A stretch of DNA of 64,000 nt from Salvia splendens (Eukaryota; Streptophyta; Magnoliopsida; Lamiales; Lamiaceae), in contig NC_056047.1 of assembly GCF_004379255.2 (NCBI RefSeq), positions 30,270,293 through 30,334,292 of the forward strand. Reading direction: 5' to 3'. Each line of letters begins with the position of its first letter. Position 1 is the first letter of the stretch. Below the pieces are notes generated by a model. It saw only the letters and a program-made list of their open reading frames with translations, searched no databases and was not told where the DNA came from. Shown here piece after piece: positions 1-10,828 of this stretch. A program made the position numbers and the translations under genes.

Positions 1-400
1 TTAAGAAATAGTTGTTTATCAATACCTAGTCTTCCAGTAGATAGCATGAAGACATGTCTTGTTGTTAGATCCGTTCAGTGCTATACCACACTAATGTCAT
101 CTTATTTCAGTAAGGCTTGGAAATAATCGGACTGACATTGCAACCTTTCGCGATAGGGAGCCAAACCACATCTAGGTTGTGAAATTCTTCTTTCTCTTTT
201 GCAAAGCATTGCATAGAACGACCGTGTTACCTTAAAGTGGACGTCGCCCACAACCGGTCTACTAAGCAAAAGGCTTATACTTTGTTTACTTCTTATGCAT
301 TTAAATGTTTATAAAACATCTTATAAATGCACAAGCAAACACAATGTAATAATAATAATGATTCTATTCGTGTGGAACTGCTCGAATAATACTGAATCGG
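1..400 (-). repeat. Inverted, truncated copia LTR fragment (family A)
   Basis: This stretch aligns base for base, with scattered changes, to the minus-strand solo LTR at about 44841-45240, so it is an LTR of the same family as 2886-4353 but in the opposite orientation. It runs off the window at its left side. At position 400-401 it stops abruptly within a short CTGAATCGGG motif and plus-strand integrase coding sequence begins. The last ~90 bp of LTR up to its TGTTAGG terminus are missing. An LTR facing the wrong way relative to the adjoining internal region is not a normal element structure. Confidence 0.85.
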
Positions 401-2812
401 GATGACTTCTCGAGGATTGGATATGTCTATTTGATGCGCCACAAGTCAGAATCCTTAGACAAGTTCAAAGACTTTAAGGCTTATGTGGAGACATATCATG
501 GAAAGAGTATCAAACGCTTGCGATCTGATTGCGGAGGCAAGTACCTCAGTGCAGAGTTTTTGGACTACTTATCGGAGTCGGGAATTGAGTCCCAACTGAC
601 TGCGCCGGGCACGCCCCAGCAGAACGGCGTGGCTGAAAGAAGGAACATGACCTTGTTAAACATGGTCCGATCGATGATGAGTTATGCACGGCTACCTGTT
701 TCATTTTGGAGACATGTCTTGCTTTCTGCAGGCCATATATTAGACAACTTACCGTCAAAATCCGTGCCTACTACACCTTATGAGTTGTGGACTGGGCGCA
801 AGCCCAATCTAGCACATCTCAAGATTTGGGGTTGCCCGGCTCATGTATTGGAAAAGGATCCAACTAAGCTAGGATCAAAGATGGAGGTATGTTTGTTTAT
901 AGGGTACCCTAGAGGATCGAAAGCTTATGAATTCTTTAGTCTCCAAGACAAGAAAGTCATTGTGAGTACTCACGTGACATTCTTAGAGGAAGACTATGTA
1001 ATGAATCATAAACCCAGCAGTGAAGTGGCTCTAGATGAGCTAACTTCTATCACAAGTTCCATTAACCGAGAACCCGTACCTAGTGTACAAACATTTCCAG
1101 AAACTTCAACTTCTACTCCAAGCATTGTAGTGTCGCGCCGCAGTGAGAGGGTCTCTCATGAGCCTGATAGATACATTGGTTTGGGGGAATCTATGGATCA
1201 CTCATCGGACAGCAATGTATTAGATCCCTGGAACTTTGCAGAGGCGCTGGTAGATGTCGATCATTGCGAATGGGTGAAAGCAATGGATTCGGAACTACAA
1301 TCTATGATAGACAAAGACGTCTACGATTTGTTCATCCTACCCGAAGGTTGTACTGCCATTTGGAGCAAGTGGATATACAAACGTAAACGTGGACCCGATG
1401 GACGAGTTAAAGTCTTTAAGGCAAGACTAGTGGCCAAGGGGTATACCCAAAAGGAAGGTGTCGATTACGATGAGACTTTCTCCCCGGTAGCCATGCTCAA
1501 ATCGATCTGGATACTGTTGTCTATAGCAGCTTATATGGATTGGGATGTATGGCAGATGGACGTTAAGACTGTGTTTCTTAACGGCAGTCTTGAGGAGACC
1601 ATCTACATGCAACAACCCGAGGGATATGCCATAAAGGGCAAGGAACACATGGTTTGGAAGCTTAAGAAGGCTATTTATGGCCTTAAGCAAGCATCTAGAT
1701 CATGGATCCAGTGTTTCGATCAAACTGTTCGCAAGTTTGGATTCGAAAAATGCCCAAATGAAAGTTGCGTGCATAAGAAGATTGAAAAAGGGAATGTTGT
1801 GTTCTTAGTTTTATATGTAGATGACATTCTTCTAATTGGAAACAATAAAAAGATGTTGTCATCAGTAAGAACTTGGTTGACAAACCAGTTCGAGATGAAG
1901 GATATGGGAGACGCGTGACACATCCTCGGTATCAAGGTTCTTCGGAATCGGGAAAGGAAGATGTTGTGCTTATCTCAAGAACATTACATCAACATAGTAC
2001 TTAGTCGCTTTAGCATGCAGGACGCCAAGAAAGGTTTCTTACCTTTCAGACATGGCATCCATCTATCTCAAGAGATGTGCCCGAAAACGCCGTCTGAGAT
2101 ACAAGAAATGAGAAGGATTTCATATGCTTCGGCAGTTGGAAGTCCCATGTATGCTATGCTTTGTACGAGACCTGATATTTGCTTTGCTGTTGGCATGGTG
2201 GCAAGATATCAGTCGAATCCGGGCCAAGGACATTGGACTGTCGTAAAGAACATACTCAAGTACCTTAAACGGACTAAGGACTATGCTCTAGTTTACAATG
2301 CAGCCGAGCTCTGTCCTTTGGGATATACTGACTCAGACTTTCAAGCTGATCAGGACTCGAGAAAATCTACTTCAGGATATGTGTTCACCTTAGGAGGTGG
2401 ATCCGTAATTTGGAAGAGTGTGAAGCAGAAATGCATCGCGGACTCGACCATGGAAGCCGAGTATGTGGCCACTTCAGAAGCTGCAAAAGAGGCAGTATGG
2501 TTCAAGAACTTCCTTATGGATTTAGGTGTGGTTTCGAATCTGCCCAAGAGCATCACTATTTATTCTGACAATTCTGGTGTTGTGGCAAACTCGAAAGAAC
2601 CAAGAGCTCACAAAGCGAGCAAACACATAGAGCGGAAGTATCATATCATTAGAGATATAGTGCAGAGAGGAGACATACAAGTGGTCAAGATTGCGTCAGA
2701 GAACAACCTGGCATATCCTTTTACAAAGGCATTGGCGGTGAAACCGTTCGAACGCCACGTAGAAGGGATGAGAGTTCAACTCATTCAAGACCTCAACTCG
2801 CTTTCAGTATAA
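401..2812 (+). pseudogene. Ty1/copia integrase-RT-RNase H remnant (family A)
   Basis: Partial copia Pol read in one frame from codon 401. It opens inside the integrase core (DDFSR) and continues through the D and E of the core (the E in QQNGVAERR). Reverse transcriptase follows with the YVDDILLIG active site near 1816-1842, then RNase H with the usual DSDF, SGYVF and EAEY blocks. An in-frame TGA at 1916-1918 interrupts the RT just before HILGIK; the frame continues unchanged to a TAA at 2810-2812. Gag, protease and the N-terminal HHCC part of integrase are absent because the sequence is fused to an inverted LTR at 400. The element cannot make a full polyprotein. Clade within copia not assigned. 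Confidence 0.9.
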
Positions 2813-2874
2813 GTGGGAGAAATTTTAAGACGTGTGCACTACCATTTTGTATACTCGAAAGCTGTTTTGAGTAT

Positions 2875-2885
2875 AAGTGGGAGAC
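2875..2885 (+). other. Polypurine tract of copia family A
   Basis: AAGTGGGAGAC lies directly before the LTR start TGTTAGGG, where plus-strand DNA synthesis is primed. A near copy of the same motif (GTATAAGTGGGAGA) occurs 58 bases upstream at 2809-2822, overlapping the pol stop codon. Confidence 0.7.
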
Positions 2886-4353
2886 TGTTAGGGTTTTGTA
2901 TACTAGAAATCACATTTCGAGTGATTGAATATTGTAAAACTCTATATATTCTTTTCCAATGAATGCAACAGATTATTTTTGTCATAATGTTGTTATGTTT
3001 TACATTTAATGGATGTTTATTGCATATTTAAATGTATAAGCAAACGTAACAAAGTCTAAGTCTTTTTTTTAGTAGACCGATTGTGGGCGTCGTCCATTTT
3101 AAGATAACACGGTCAGTTCTGAACAAAGAAATATAAGAATTTCACAACCTAGATAGACCTAGACTACTATCGTGAAAGGTTGCAATGTCAGTCTGATTAT
3201 TTCTAAGCCTTATTGAAATAAGATGATGTTGGTGTGGTATAGCACTGAATTGGATCTAAAACGGCAAGACGAGTCTTTATGCTATCTACTGAAAGACGAG
3301 GTCTTGATAATTAATTTCTTAATCAATGTACGTTAGCATTGAGCATACGATATTGATTATCTACTACTTTGACTTACCAATAAGTGCGGGTTTTTCGTAA
3401 CCCAACGATCCTAGTATCTTGGGTAGTGGCGATTAATATCTAGCGGTGCTAGAATTGCTATTATATTGAATCGTGCGCGAGGTGAGTCTCGTTTGATAAC
3501 ATCCACAAGAGGAGCTCGAAACAAGGTTTTATTATTCAGAACCTAGCTAGTTGGAGTTTGATTACTTTATGAATAATAAATAAGAGTTTCTTGCTAAGTC
3601 CACTCTTGGAGTTTATAATATGTCAATTAATTAAGTCCATGGCAGACATTGATTAATTAATGGATGTTTCTATCTTAAACGCGAGAAATAAATGACAAAC
3701 AAATGGAAACCCGGAATACTTGTAATTTTGGATTTGGATGGGCAGTGCAATATTACTTCTTTAGTGGCTGATTGTAATATTCCAATATAAGCTCATATTA
3801 AATTGTGGGTTCAATTTAATTTGTAAAAACCTAATTGGGGGAGGCCATATCCAAATTCTTCCTTAGATCCCTGACTGGGCCCAATATGTGACTTAATATA
3901 AATAGGAGAACAAAGGAGATAGAAAAAAACACTTGTTTTTTTTTACAATTTTCGTCCCCCCTATTCCAAGGAAAGGAACGATTTTTGCTCTCCTTCCGTG
4001 AGCAGGATTCTGTCTTCTTTATTCAAGTCCTAGTATTCTGGTGAGATTTTCCCACACAAATATCAGATTACAGTCCGGGATACCAGTCAGAAGATCTGAG
4101 GTCGAGTACTCAAAATCTTCACATGGAGAAGACGCAAGCCATCTTCGATTCTTAAGTGAATCAACGAGGTAAATTGGCTAACTCCGTAGCAAGCATGTTT
4201 TAGGGATTATTTGTGCTAAAGCATGTTTAAATTCATGTTGTGAGCATGATACATGTGTGAATTACGCGAATAGAGTTTATCTAAATAATCTGCTAAATAG
4301 ATCAAGTTTTATGTGATCCGTTAGAACGCACAGTTCCGCAGCAAACCCCTTCA
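2886..4353 (+). repeat. 3' LTR of copia family A (about 1.47 kb)
   Basis: The LTR begins TGTTAGGG right after the polypurine tract. Its right end (CCCCTTCA) was placed by alignment with the solo LTR 43811-45328, whose corresponding end is CCCCAACA. The two copies are clearly homologous over their whole length but well diverged. A promoter-like ATATAAATAGG lies near 3897-3907. No matching partner LTR in direct orientation is in the window, so no target-site duplication can be given. Confidence 0.8.
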
Positions 4354-4789
4354 GAGCATGCTTTGATCATTAATTTGAAAGCTTAAACTCTACCATGTTA
4401 TGGTAAGAGGAATGAAAAGTATAGATGATAAGAGCATCCCCATCCGTGCTCTTGCCAACGAGCATAGATGTGGGCTCGGACCCACTTATACTCCCTGCTC
4501 TTAGGCAAGAGCACAACACCCACATTCGTGCTCTTCCGCAAGGACAAGCTCAATGGTCCCATAATTCTATTATTCAATTTAAATAAAAATATTTCCACAA
4601 AATTTAAATGCATTAAAAATATCCGTAATACTATTACAAATTACAAAAAAATTAAAAATTACATAATTAAAATCCTAAAATTAAAAAGTACATAATTAAA
4701 ATCCTATAAATTAAAAATTACATAATTAAATTCATAAAATTAAAAAAACCCACTACTCGTGGCCGAATTTCGCTCAAATGTGTTTGATT

Positions 4790-5990
4790 AGGTCTTCTTT
4801 TAGCTCAATGTGGGCTCGGGTATCGCGCATTGTGTTCCTTGTTTCGATCCTCTCGCCCACCGTCGTATGCACACCTCGGCGTGGGGAGACCTCGCGGTTG
4901 AGATTCCGGCTTCATCCTCATCGTAAAAGCTAGCCGCCATCGGTCCTTCGTCAGCTATAACATGTCGGTGATATTTTTCACGTACCACAGCCGAGACGGG
5001 GCCTTCACAATGTTGAATCGGGCTTGAAGGACCCCAAAAGCTCTTTCGACGTCTTTCCGAGCGGACTCTTGATGCTGCGCAAAAAGAACCCGTCTCGGGT
5101 CTTGCGGGTTCCTGAGCGTCTTCACGAAAATCGACCACCTTGGGTAGATACCATCGGCAAGATAGTAACCCATGTGGTATGCATTTCCGTTGACGGTGAA
5201 GTCGATCGCCGGTGCTACACCATTCAAAACATCATTAAAGAGTGGTGAAGAATAGAGCACGTTCAAGTCGTTGTTGGATCCAGCAATACCGAAATATGCA
5301 TGCCAAATTCATAGGCGGTAGTCGGCGACCACTTCAAGGATATGTGTTGGGTCGCCGCCTTTGTGGCCGCTTAAGTGTTGCCCCTCCAAGCAGTCGGACA
5401 ATTCTTTCACCTCCAATGCATGCTGCCAAGCATACCGGGAAAACCATCGACTGTTTCGTGAAGACGAAGCAACCGTTGGCAATCATCGGTGGTGGGTTCC
5501 AGAAGGAATTCCTCACCGAAAACTAAACGAACGCCGTCGCAAAAATTTTTAAGGTAAAGGATTCCAGTTGACTCACTGACATGCAAATACTCGTCGAAGA
5601 GGTCAGCCATTTTCTCAGTAGCAAGTTGTCGGATGGCACACATACACTTCTGCAACGCCGAGAGACTTTGCCGACCGCTTGCGTCTGTACTTGTTTGAAA
5701 GTATTCAACACGGGTGGATAATGTGTTGACAATATGCATAAACAAGCATTTGGACATGCGAAAATGGCGCTGAAAGTAATCTTTCAGAAACCACGGCTGG
5801 TCGGTAAAATAGTCGGCAACGAGCCTTTCGTTGGATCCCTCCCGGTCATGATGGATGTAGCGGCGAGTTGATCTAGTTGGTCGAGGAGGAGGGGCGGGGG
5901 AATTCGCGGCGACATAGGTTTCATAGGCGGCACGATATTGTTCATAGTATTCTTGTTATTCGCGCTCCGCTTCCGCAATGAGATGGTTTG
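4790..5990 (-). pseudogene. PIF/Harbinger DDE transposase remnant
   Basis: Conceptual translation on the minus strand in several frames gives the HARBI1-like DDE_4 nuclease family. Blocks seen are RMSKCLFMHIV, IRQLATEKMADLFDEYLH, DDCQRLLRLHETVDGFPGMLGS, then GYYLADGIYPRWSIFVKT and the ARKDVERAFGVLQARF block that carries the catalytic Glu. Several frameshifts and stops separate the blocks. Where the family has GS-x-D-C-x-HW, this copy reads GSMHWR then stop, so a small deletion has removed the first catalytic Asp. It is therefore non-functional. The same family occurs at 22226-23459 and 28114-29190. Confidence 0.85.
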
Positions 5991-6299
5991 AGTGAGAGAG
6001 GAAGATGTAGATAAGTTGTATGAAAAAAAATATGAATGAGAGATGAATGGGAGATGATTTGATGTGAAAAATGGATGATGAATGTGTGTATTTATAGATG
6101 ATTTTGGGAATAAAAAAATATAAAAAATCAAAAAATTCCAGAAAAACCGTAAAAAAATGGCCATATTTTTGGGAATATGAAAATATTTTTTTTAATTTTT
6201 GGTATTATTTTTTATTTTTTTTTAAAAAAACAAAAAAAATGAATTTCCAACGGAAATTCCGTTGGCCAATCAGAACGCGCCACGTCAGCTGCTCGCTGG

Positions 6300-6509
6300 C
6301 AGTGGCGGATCTAGGGGGGGCAGGAGGGGGCGGTCGCCCCCTTCGTGCGACTATTTTTCCCTTATCGGGATGTAATTTTACCATGTCCGCCCCCTCCGTT
6401 TGCCTCCGGCGTCGCCCCGAATAACCAAAAAAATAGCCATGTCCGCACTAAACCAAGCTAATATTATATATTCCGCCCCCTCCATTTCCGGATCCTGGAT
6501 CCGCCACTG
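6300..6509. mobile_element. hAT-type MITE nested in Harbinger
   Basis: A 210-bp insert begins CAGTGGCGGATC and ends GGATCCGCCACTG, a perfect terminal inverted repeat of the common plant hAT type. It is flanked by a perfect 8-bp duplication CTCGCTGG (6292-6299 and 6510-6517), the hAT hallmark. It has no coding capacity. Its termini match those of the coding hAT at 30995-34270, which may be the source of transposase for this MITE family. Confidence 0.92.
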
Positions 6510-6638
6510 CTCGCTGGCACGGACGTGCTCGATGCATCGAGCAGCGCCGCGCCAGCGGCAAGAGCGCAGCGGCGAGCAGGCAATGTCGCGCCGCTGGTAC
6601 GGACGGACGTGTGTCCGTCACCGCTGCGGATGCTCTAA

Positions 6639-8011
6639 GAGGAATGAATAGTATAGCTTGGGTTCTTAGAATTCTTTTCATGCTTGATTATTGTAAAATG
6701 AGTTTAGATATATGATTAAACATGAATGGTAATAGATCTTGATATAAATGATTGGAAAATGATAATTTTCTCTATTTTTTAGCCACTTTATTCGAATTTT
6801 ATAGCATGTTTAGATGAGTCTTATGTTTGATTTAATAATTTTCCAAATAACTAAGTCTTGATGGTCTCTGAATTATCTGGAGAATTTTGGAGTTCATTTA
6901 CTCTATGTATAAAATGTTATAACAATACAACTATAAGCTGTCATACTTTTGTAATTGCTCTGCTTTTTTATGTCTCTTCTTAATTATTCTGATTAATTAA
7001 AATAGACGAATACCCGAGTAAGAAATTTCTTATTTCTCTATAAGGTGTCTAGATACCCTTTGAATTTTAGAAGGAATTTATAAGTAATTTTAGTATTTAT
7101 AATAAATTGTTTTAGAAAATGCTGCCATGATTTGTCTATTTTTGATAGTACAAAATAGTGATATCGCCTAAAGCATTAATGATTTTTGAATGAATCTAGT
7201 GTTGGATTGTAAACTAGGCTTCTTTGGATATTTGAAAATGTTATTTGGATATTTGAAAATGTTATGCATAAAGCTTTTGATAGCCTAGTTCCAAAGAAAA
7301 GTTCTAATATGCAATATTGTTGGTAAAATGTAGTTTGGTGAAAAGACAATTTTATCCTTTTTGGAGGAAAATGTGAAGCTAACTGTGTAATTAATTTTTC
7401 TTTTTTAACATATGATGGCATTATATATTTTTTAAAAATGATCAATGTAGAGCCTTCTCAAAGAAGATTGAAATATTTATAAATAAGTAATGTACAACAT
7501 TATTGAGGCTACATTTGTGACTATTTGAAAACTAATGTGAACATATTCTTCTTGCAGGCTCGTGGGGTGATTTTGGCCGTAATCCAGCGATACTCCGGTG
7601 AACTCAACGGGATAAAGGTGGATTCTTTAGATCTATCCATTTCTAGAACCTTACAACGAAAATGGAGAAAATACATCCAAATATCTGATCTTTATCGCCA
7701 GAGAAGTAGGGAAAGAGAATGAGAGAAGCGCCGGCAACGCAGCTGTGCAGGTGGGGCGACGCGGCGGTTGAGGAAAGAGGGGCGACGCGGCGCGGTAGGT
7801 GAGGCGTGAGAGAGAAGGAAATGAGGGAAAAGAGAGAAGCGCCGGCGTCGGGAAATGAGGGAACTAGCGGGTGAGGCGGCGGGAAGCAGGAATTCAGCAC
7901 GACGATGAGCACAGTGGCGGCAGTTAAATATGAAGAAGACGATGGAGGCTATTGAATTAGGTTATTGAGGTGTATCTATATGGGCTTGATAATTGTGGGC
8001 TTCAATTACAG
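6639..8011. other. Intergenic, no supported gene
   Basis: AT-rich sequence to about 7540. A 21-bp unit is tandemly duplicated at 7223-7243 and 7244-7264. From 7640 to 7920 the sequence becomes GC-rich and purine-biased, with a repeated GAGAGAAGCGCCGGC motif (about 7723 and 7831). Open frames here are compositionally biased and have no recognisable domain. It could be the 5' part of a lost gene, but nothing supports a specific call. Confidence 0.5.
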
Positions 8012-8013
8012 TA

Positions 8014-8192
8014 CTCCCTCCGTCCCGCACTATTTGCACTTATTTCCTTTTTGGACGTCCCAAGTTATTTGCACTCTTTCCATTTTTAGTAACAATTTAT
8101 ACCTACAGCCGTAATTGTTGACTTTGTCTATCACTCATTCCTTAATCTTCGTGTCCAAAAGGAAAGGTGCGAGTAGTGCGGGACGGAGGGAG
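8014..8192. mobile_element. Stowaway MITE 1
   Basis: A 179-bp element starts CTCCCTCCGTCCCGCACTA and ends in its inverted complement TAGTGCGGGACGGAGGGAG. It is flanked by TA (8012-8013 and 8193-8194), the Tc1/mariner-type target duplication. No coding sequence. Terminal repeats are perfect over 19 bases. Confidence 0.95.
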
Positions 8193-8254
8193 TATTTAAT
8201 TATGACCATCTAAATAATTAGTAAAAAATTAAGGTATTTAATAGCTGCTTTATA

Positions 8255-8480
8255 CTCCCTCAGTCCCTAGTTATTTGAGTCGTATTCCTTTTTGGGTTGT
8301 ACCAAGTTACTTGAGTCATTTTTTTTACTAAAAACAAAACATCTAATCACACTTACTTTATTACCTACTTATTTTTTCTCTTACTTTATTCTCTCCGTCA
8401 CTTTATTTAACTCACTAAACACAACTTTCTTAAATCCCGTGCCGAAAATAAATGCCTTAAGTAACATGGAACGGAGGGAG
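8255..8480. mobile_element. Stowaway MITE 2
   Basis: A 226-bp element starts CTCCCTCAGTCC and ends GGAACGGAGGGAG with TA on both sides (8253-8254, 8481-8482). The terminal inverted repeats are imperfect but clear. It lies 62 bp after Stowaway MITE 1. Confidence 0.88.
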
Positions 8481-8649
8481 TATTTGATTATGTTTAGTAA
8501 TATTGATTAATTATATTAACAATACACGAATTTAGGTTTATATTTAAGTATTTATTCAAGATTAAGTAGTTGTAGAATTTAGTTTAAGTTTAATTAATCT
8601 TTATCTATTATTTAGTTAAAAAGTCAATTAACATTCATTTTATTTTATA

Positions 8650-8888
8650 CTCCATCCCTCCCATATAAATATGAATATATAATACTTTATGAGAATTAAA
8701 ATAAAATTACTAAAGTACTAAAAAAGAGGAGGGAAGGTAGTTAAATAGTGCTATATAATAATGGACCAATATTACTATTAGTAATTGTGGTATATGTTGT
8801 AAATAATTTGATGTATATGAGTAATACATTGGGATAAATAGGACAGACTAAAATGGAAAGTGCACATATTTTTATGAGATGTAGAAAG
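8650..8888. mobile_element. Stowaway-like MITE 3 (degraded)
   Basis: Sequence beginning CTCCATCCCTCCCATA and ending in CTTTCTACATCTCATA read on the other strand, with TA on each side. The two ends pair only partly (shared CATA and AAATATG), so this is a weaker call than its neighbours. Confidence 0.45.
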
Positions 8889-8919
8889 TATAAATATTTA
8901 TTTTGTATAATTTGTGATA

Positions 8920-9109
8920 CTACCTCCGTCCCAAAAAAATGTCACTTCCGTTTTAGTTTGTCCCACAAAAGATGTCACATTTTTATTTTTGAAAAAAATT
9001 ATCTCTCACATTAATATAAAAATCATATGTTTCTCTACACTTAACACAAAACAAACCTCCTAAAGTCTCGTGTCATTCCATTGGCCATATTTTTATGAAA
9101 TAGAGAGAG
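8920..9109. mobile_element. Stowaway-like MITE 4
   Basis: Starts CTACCTCCGTCCCAAAA and ends with a decayed inverted copy (ATTTTTATGAAATAGAGAGAG), flanked by TA (8918-8919, 9110-9111). Typical plant CTCCGTCCC terminus. Non-coding. Confidence 0.75.
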
Positions 9110-9111
9110 TA

Positions 9112-9608
9112 TATCTTATTCTAATTGATAAATAATGTTTGTTTCTATATATTATTTGAAGTTCGGTAGGACTACTGTGTGTGCTTTTGTGCTAGGTCAA
9201 GCTTCGCAAACCCAGAGAATCCGCTAGATCACAAGGTCTAGGAACTTAGAGGATCCTGAAAGTCTCGGTCGTCGGACACACAAATTACGCGTTCAAAACC
9301 CTCAACCCGCTATACTATGAATTAGTATAGGGAAGTAGGGATCGATCCCACGAAGATGGATGCGTAAGAAGGCATTTAAAAGATTATGGAAAAAAGAGAA
9401 AAAAAGAAAAGAGGTTGGCTGCTGCCACGCAATTTTGGGTTGAAAAAAGCTATTACTAGACTTAAGAATAAAATTTAACATTAGACCTAGGAAACAGAAA
9501 TCAGCAGGTAAACATAGAACATCATCTTAACTTCAATACCTCAAACAAACTTCCTCGACCTAGTAAACGACTACCTAAATTAGCTAGACAGAAGGTAAAC
9601 ATGCAGTG
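9112..9608. other. Unidentified repeat-like DNA, left of gypsy insertion
   Basis: No gene seen. The text includes AGGGATCGATCCCACGAAG and a run of AAAAGAGAAAAAAAG, and reads on after the gypsy insertion at 20119. Together 9112-9608 and 20119-21130 look like non-coding, transposon-derived sequence. I could not find paired ends and cannot assign a family. Confidence 0.4.
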
Positions 9609-9613
9609 GGGAC

Positions 9614-10232
9614 TGATGGGATACGAACTAAACAACTAAACAATAATTGCGAGCCCAATAGCAGTGACGGCCCATCAGCCCAAAACCCAAGAAAGAGTAT
9701 CAGTTCGGCACAACCAAAGAGTTCGGTCACAGCCTATAGCTCGGTAGTATCAGTTCGGCACAACCAAAGAGTTCGGTCACAGCCTATAGCTCGGTAAAAG
9801 CCGACCAATCGAGCTCAACTCTCAGATCGGCAAAAGCTGATCGGCAAAGTTCAGCAGTTCGGTCTCAGTATTCGACCGAACAAGGAGATAGTGGACCCAT
9901 GCAGGATCTCCACGACCTCCATTACACCCACGATCTATTTAGTGGTATTAAGCAGTTATCAACCCCCCTACCAGGGCTGCAAACCACGATCTTAGTTCGA
10001 ATGTATAAATAGAACTTAGATCAGATAGACGAAGGTTAAGTTCTCTAGATCCTGAATCTCATATAGCAAATCAGTATTGTAATCTGTAAGCGAGATCAAG
10101 CACTACAAATTTGCCCTCTATTCTTCCCGTGGACGTAGATTTACCTCAGTAAATCGAACCACGTAATTCTCAGTGTTGTGATCTTCATTTATTACTTGCA
10201 TTTATTCCCATCAAAAATTCGCTAAATCATCA
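9614..10232 (+). repeat. 5' LTR of the gypsy element
   Basis: 619 bp, starting TGATGGGATACG and ending CTAAATCATCA. It carries TATAAATA at 10004-10011, the likely promoter for the genomic RNA. It differs from the 3' LTR by three substitutions (one in the first repeat unit, two near 10103-10113). Confidence 0.95.
9697..9796 (+). repeat. 2 x 50-bp tandem repeat in the LTR
   Basis: Two identical 50-bp units (9697-9746 and 9747-9796), each containing GTATCAGTTCGGCACAACC and CACAGCCTATAGCTCGGTA. The pair is also present in the 3' LTR and in the copy after the gap, so it predates insertion. Its place upstream of the TATA box would suit an enhancer-like repeat, but that is inference. Confidence 0.9.
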
Positions 10233-10233
10233 C

Positions 10234-10250
10234 TGGCGCCGTCTGTGGGA
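10234..10250 (+). other. Primer binding site of the gypsy element
   Basis: TGGCGCCGTCTGTGGGA begins one base after the 5' LTR. TGGCGCCGT matches the complement of the plant tRNA-Asp 3' end as I recall it; the remaining bases match less well. TGGCGCC-type sites are common in Athila/Tat gypsy elements. Confidence 0.75.
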
Positions 10251-10308
10251 AACGACAGAAAACCAAAACTGTGATAAAAGCGAGTTTTTGATCCTCTTCC
10301 ACCAAAAA

Positions 10309-10821
10309 ATGCGTACCAGATCACATAATACCCATACTTCCATCCGTGATGAACGTGAGGAAGCTAGTCCAGCCCGTAGGTCTGGAAAACAGCCTCGGGA
10401 GAAATCTGCCTCCAGTTCTCACGGTGAAAGAACAAACCACTCAAAAAGTCATCGCACCGAGCCTTCCCAGCAGCTCGATTTGAATGAGGCTGTCAAGTTG
10501 TTCTTGGCTGAGAAGCAGGATGAGTTCTTAACATTCCTGCAAAAGAGCCAGAAGCCGGAGAAGAAAACGGCGGATTCTCCCTCCCCCTCCAGACATGAAA
10601 GTCACTACCGCAGTAGTGTCGTATCTTCCAGGAGAAAGAATCCTCACCACCGATATGTTCCTTCTCCTCCTTGTTACCGAAATCACAGGAGAACTCCATC
10701 TCCACCATACCGCAGAGATGTCGGATTCGCTATGTATGGAGCGCTGAAGACTCCATTTTCGGATGATATCACCAGAACTCCGTTGCCACAGAATTACCGA
10801 ACTCCGTCAGTGACTTTATGA
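10309..10821 (+). CDS. Gag N-terminal part (ends at a frameshift)
   Basis: Starts at the first ATG after the primer site (10309) and encodes about 170 residues rich in Arg, Ser, Pro and His. No enzymatic domain is visible, as expected for the N-terminal part of a plant gypsy Gag. It ends at TGA 10819-10821. The conserved Gag core resumes immediately in the frame two bases over (VDPHDFLGRYQYNM), so the stop comes from a frame lesion at about 10815-10822, most simply a 2-base loss. The fault could be a real mutation or a consensus error. The second copy of the element does not include this part, so it cannot settle the matter. Confidence 0.75.
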   Translation: MRTRSHNTHTSIRDEREEASPARRSGKQPREKSASSSHGERTNHSKSHRTEPSQQLDLNEAVKLFLAEKQDEFLTFLQKSQKPEKKTADSPSPSRHESHYRSSVVSSRRKNPHHRYVPSPPCYRNHRRTPSPPYRRDVGFAMYGALKTPFSDDITRTPLPQNYRTPSVTL

Positions 10822-10828
10822 TGGGTTA

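Larger units (their letters stand above)
4432..6635 (-). mobile_element. PIF/Harbinger transposon, decayed, with nested MITE
   Basis: The element starts GAGCATCC and ends GGATGCTC, forming short inverted repeats, and is bounded by the 3-bp duplication TAA (4429-4431 and 6636-6638), the size expected for PIF/Harbinger. It holds a broken minus-strand transposase (about 4790-5990) and a nested 210-bp hAT MITE (6300-6509). The flanks also share an imperfect ~20-bp direct repeat (AAGAGGAATGA-A/T-AGTATAG) at about 4405-4424 and 6637-6656, beyond the 3-bp duplication. Confidence 0.88.

Noticed and set aside
5784..6164. 126-codon minus-strand frame at the 5' side of the Harbinger transposase
   Set aside because: The first half is translated AT-rich leader; only the C-terminal part is degraded transposase N-terminus, already covered by the pseudogene.
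7643..7912. 89-codon minus-strand frame in GC-rich DNA
   Set aside because: Biased composition and an internal repeat explain the open frame; no domain, no splice context, not supported as a gene.
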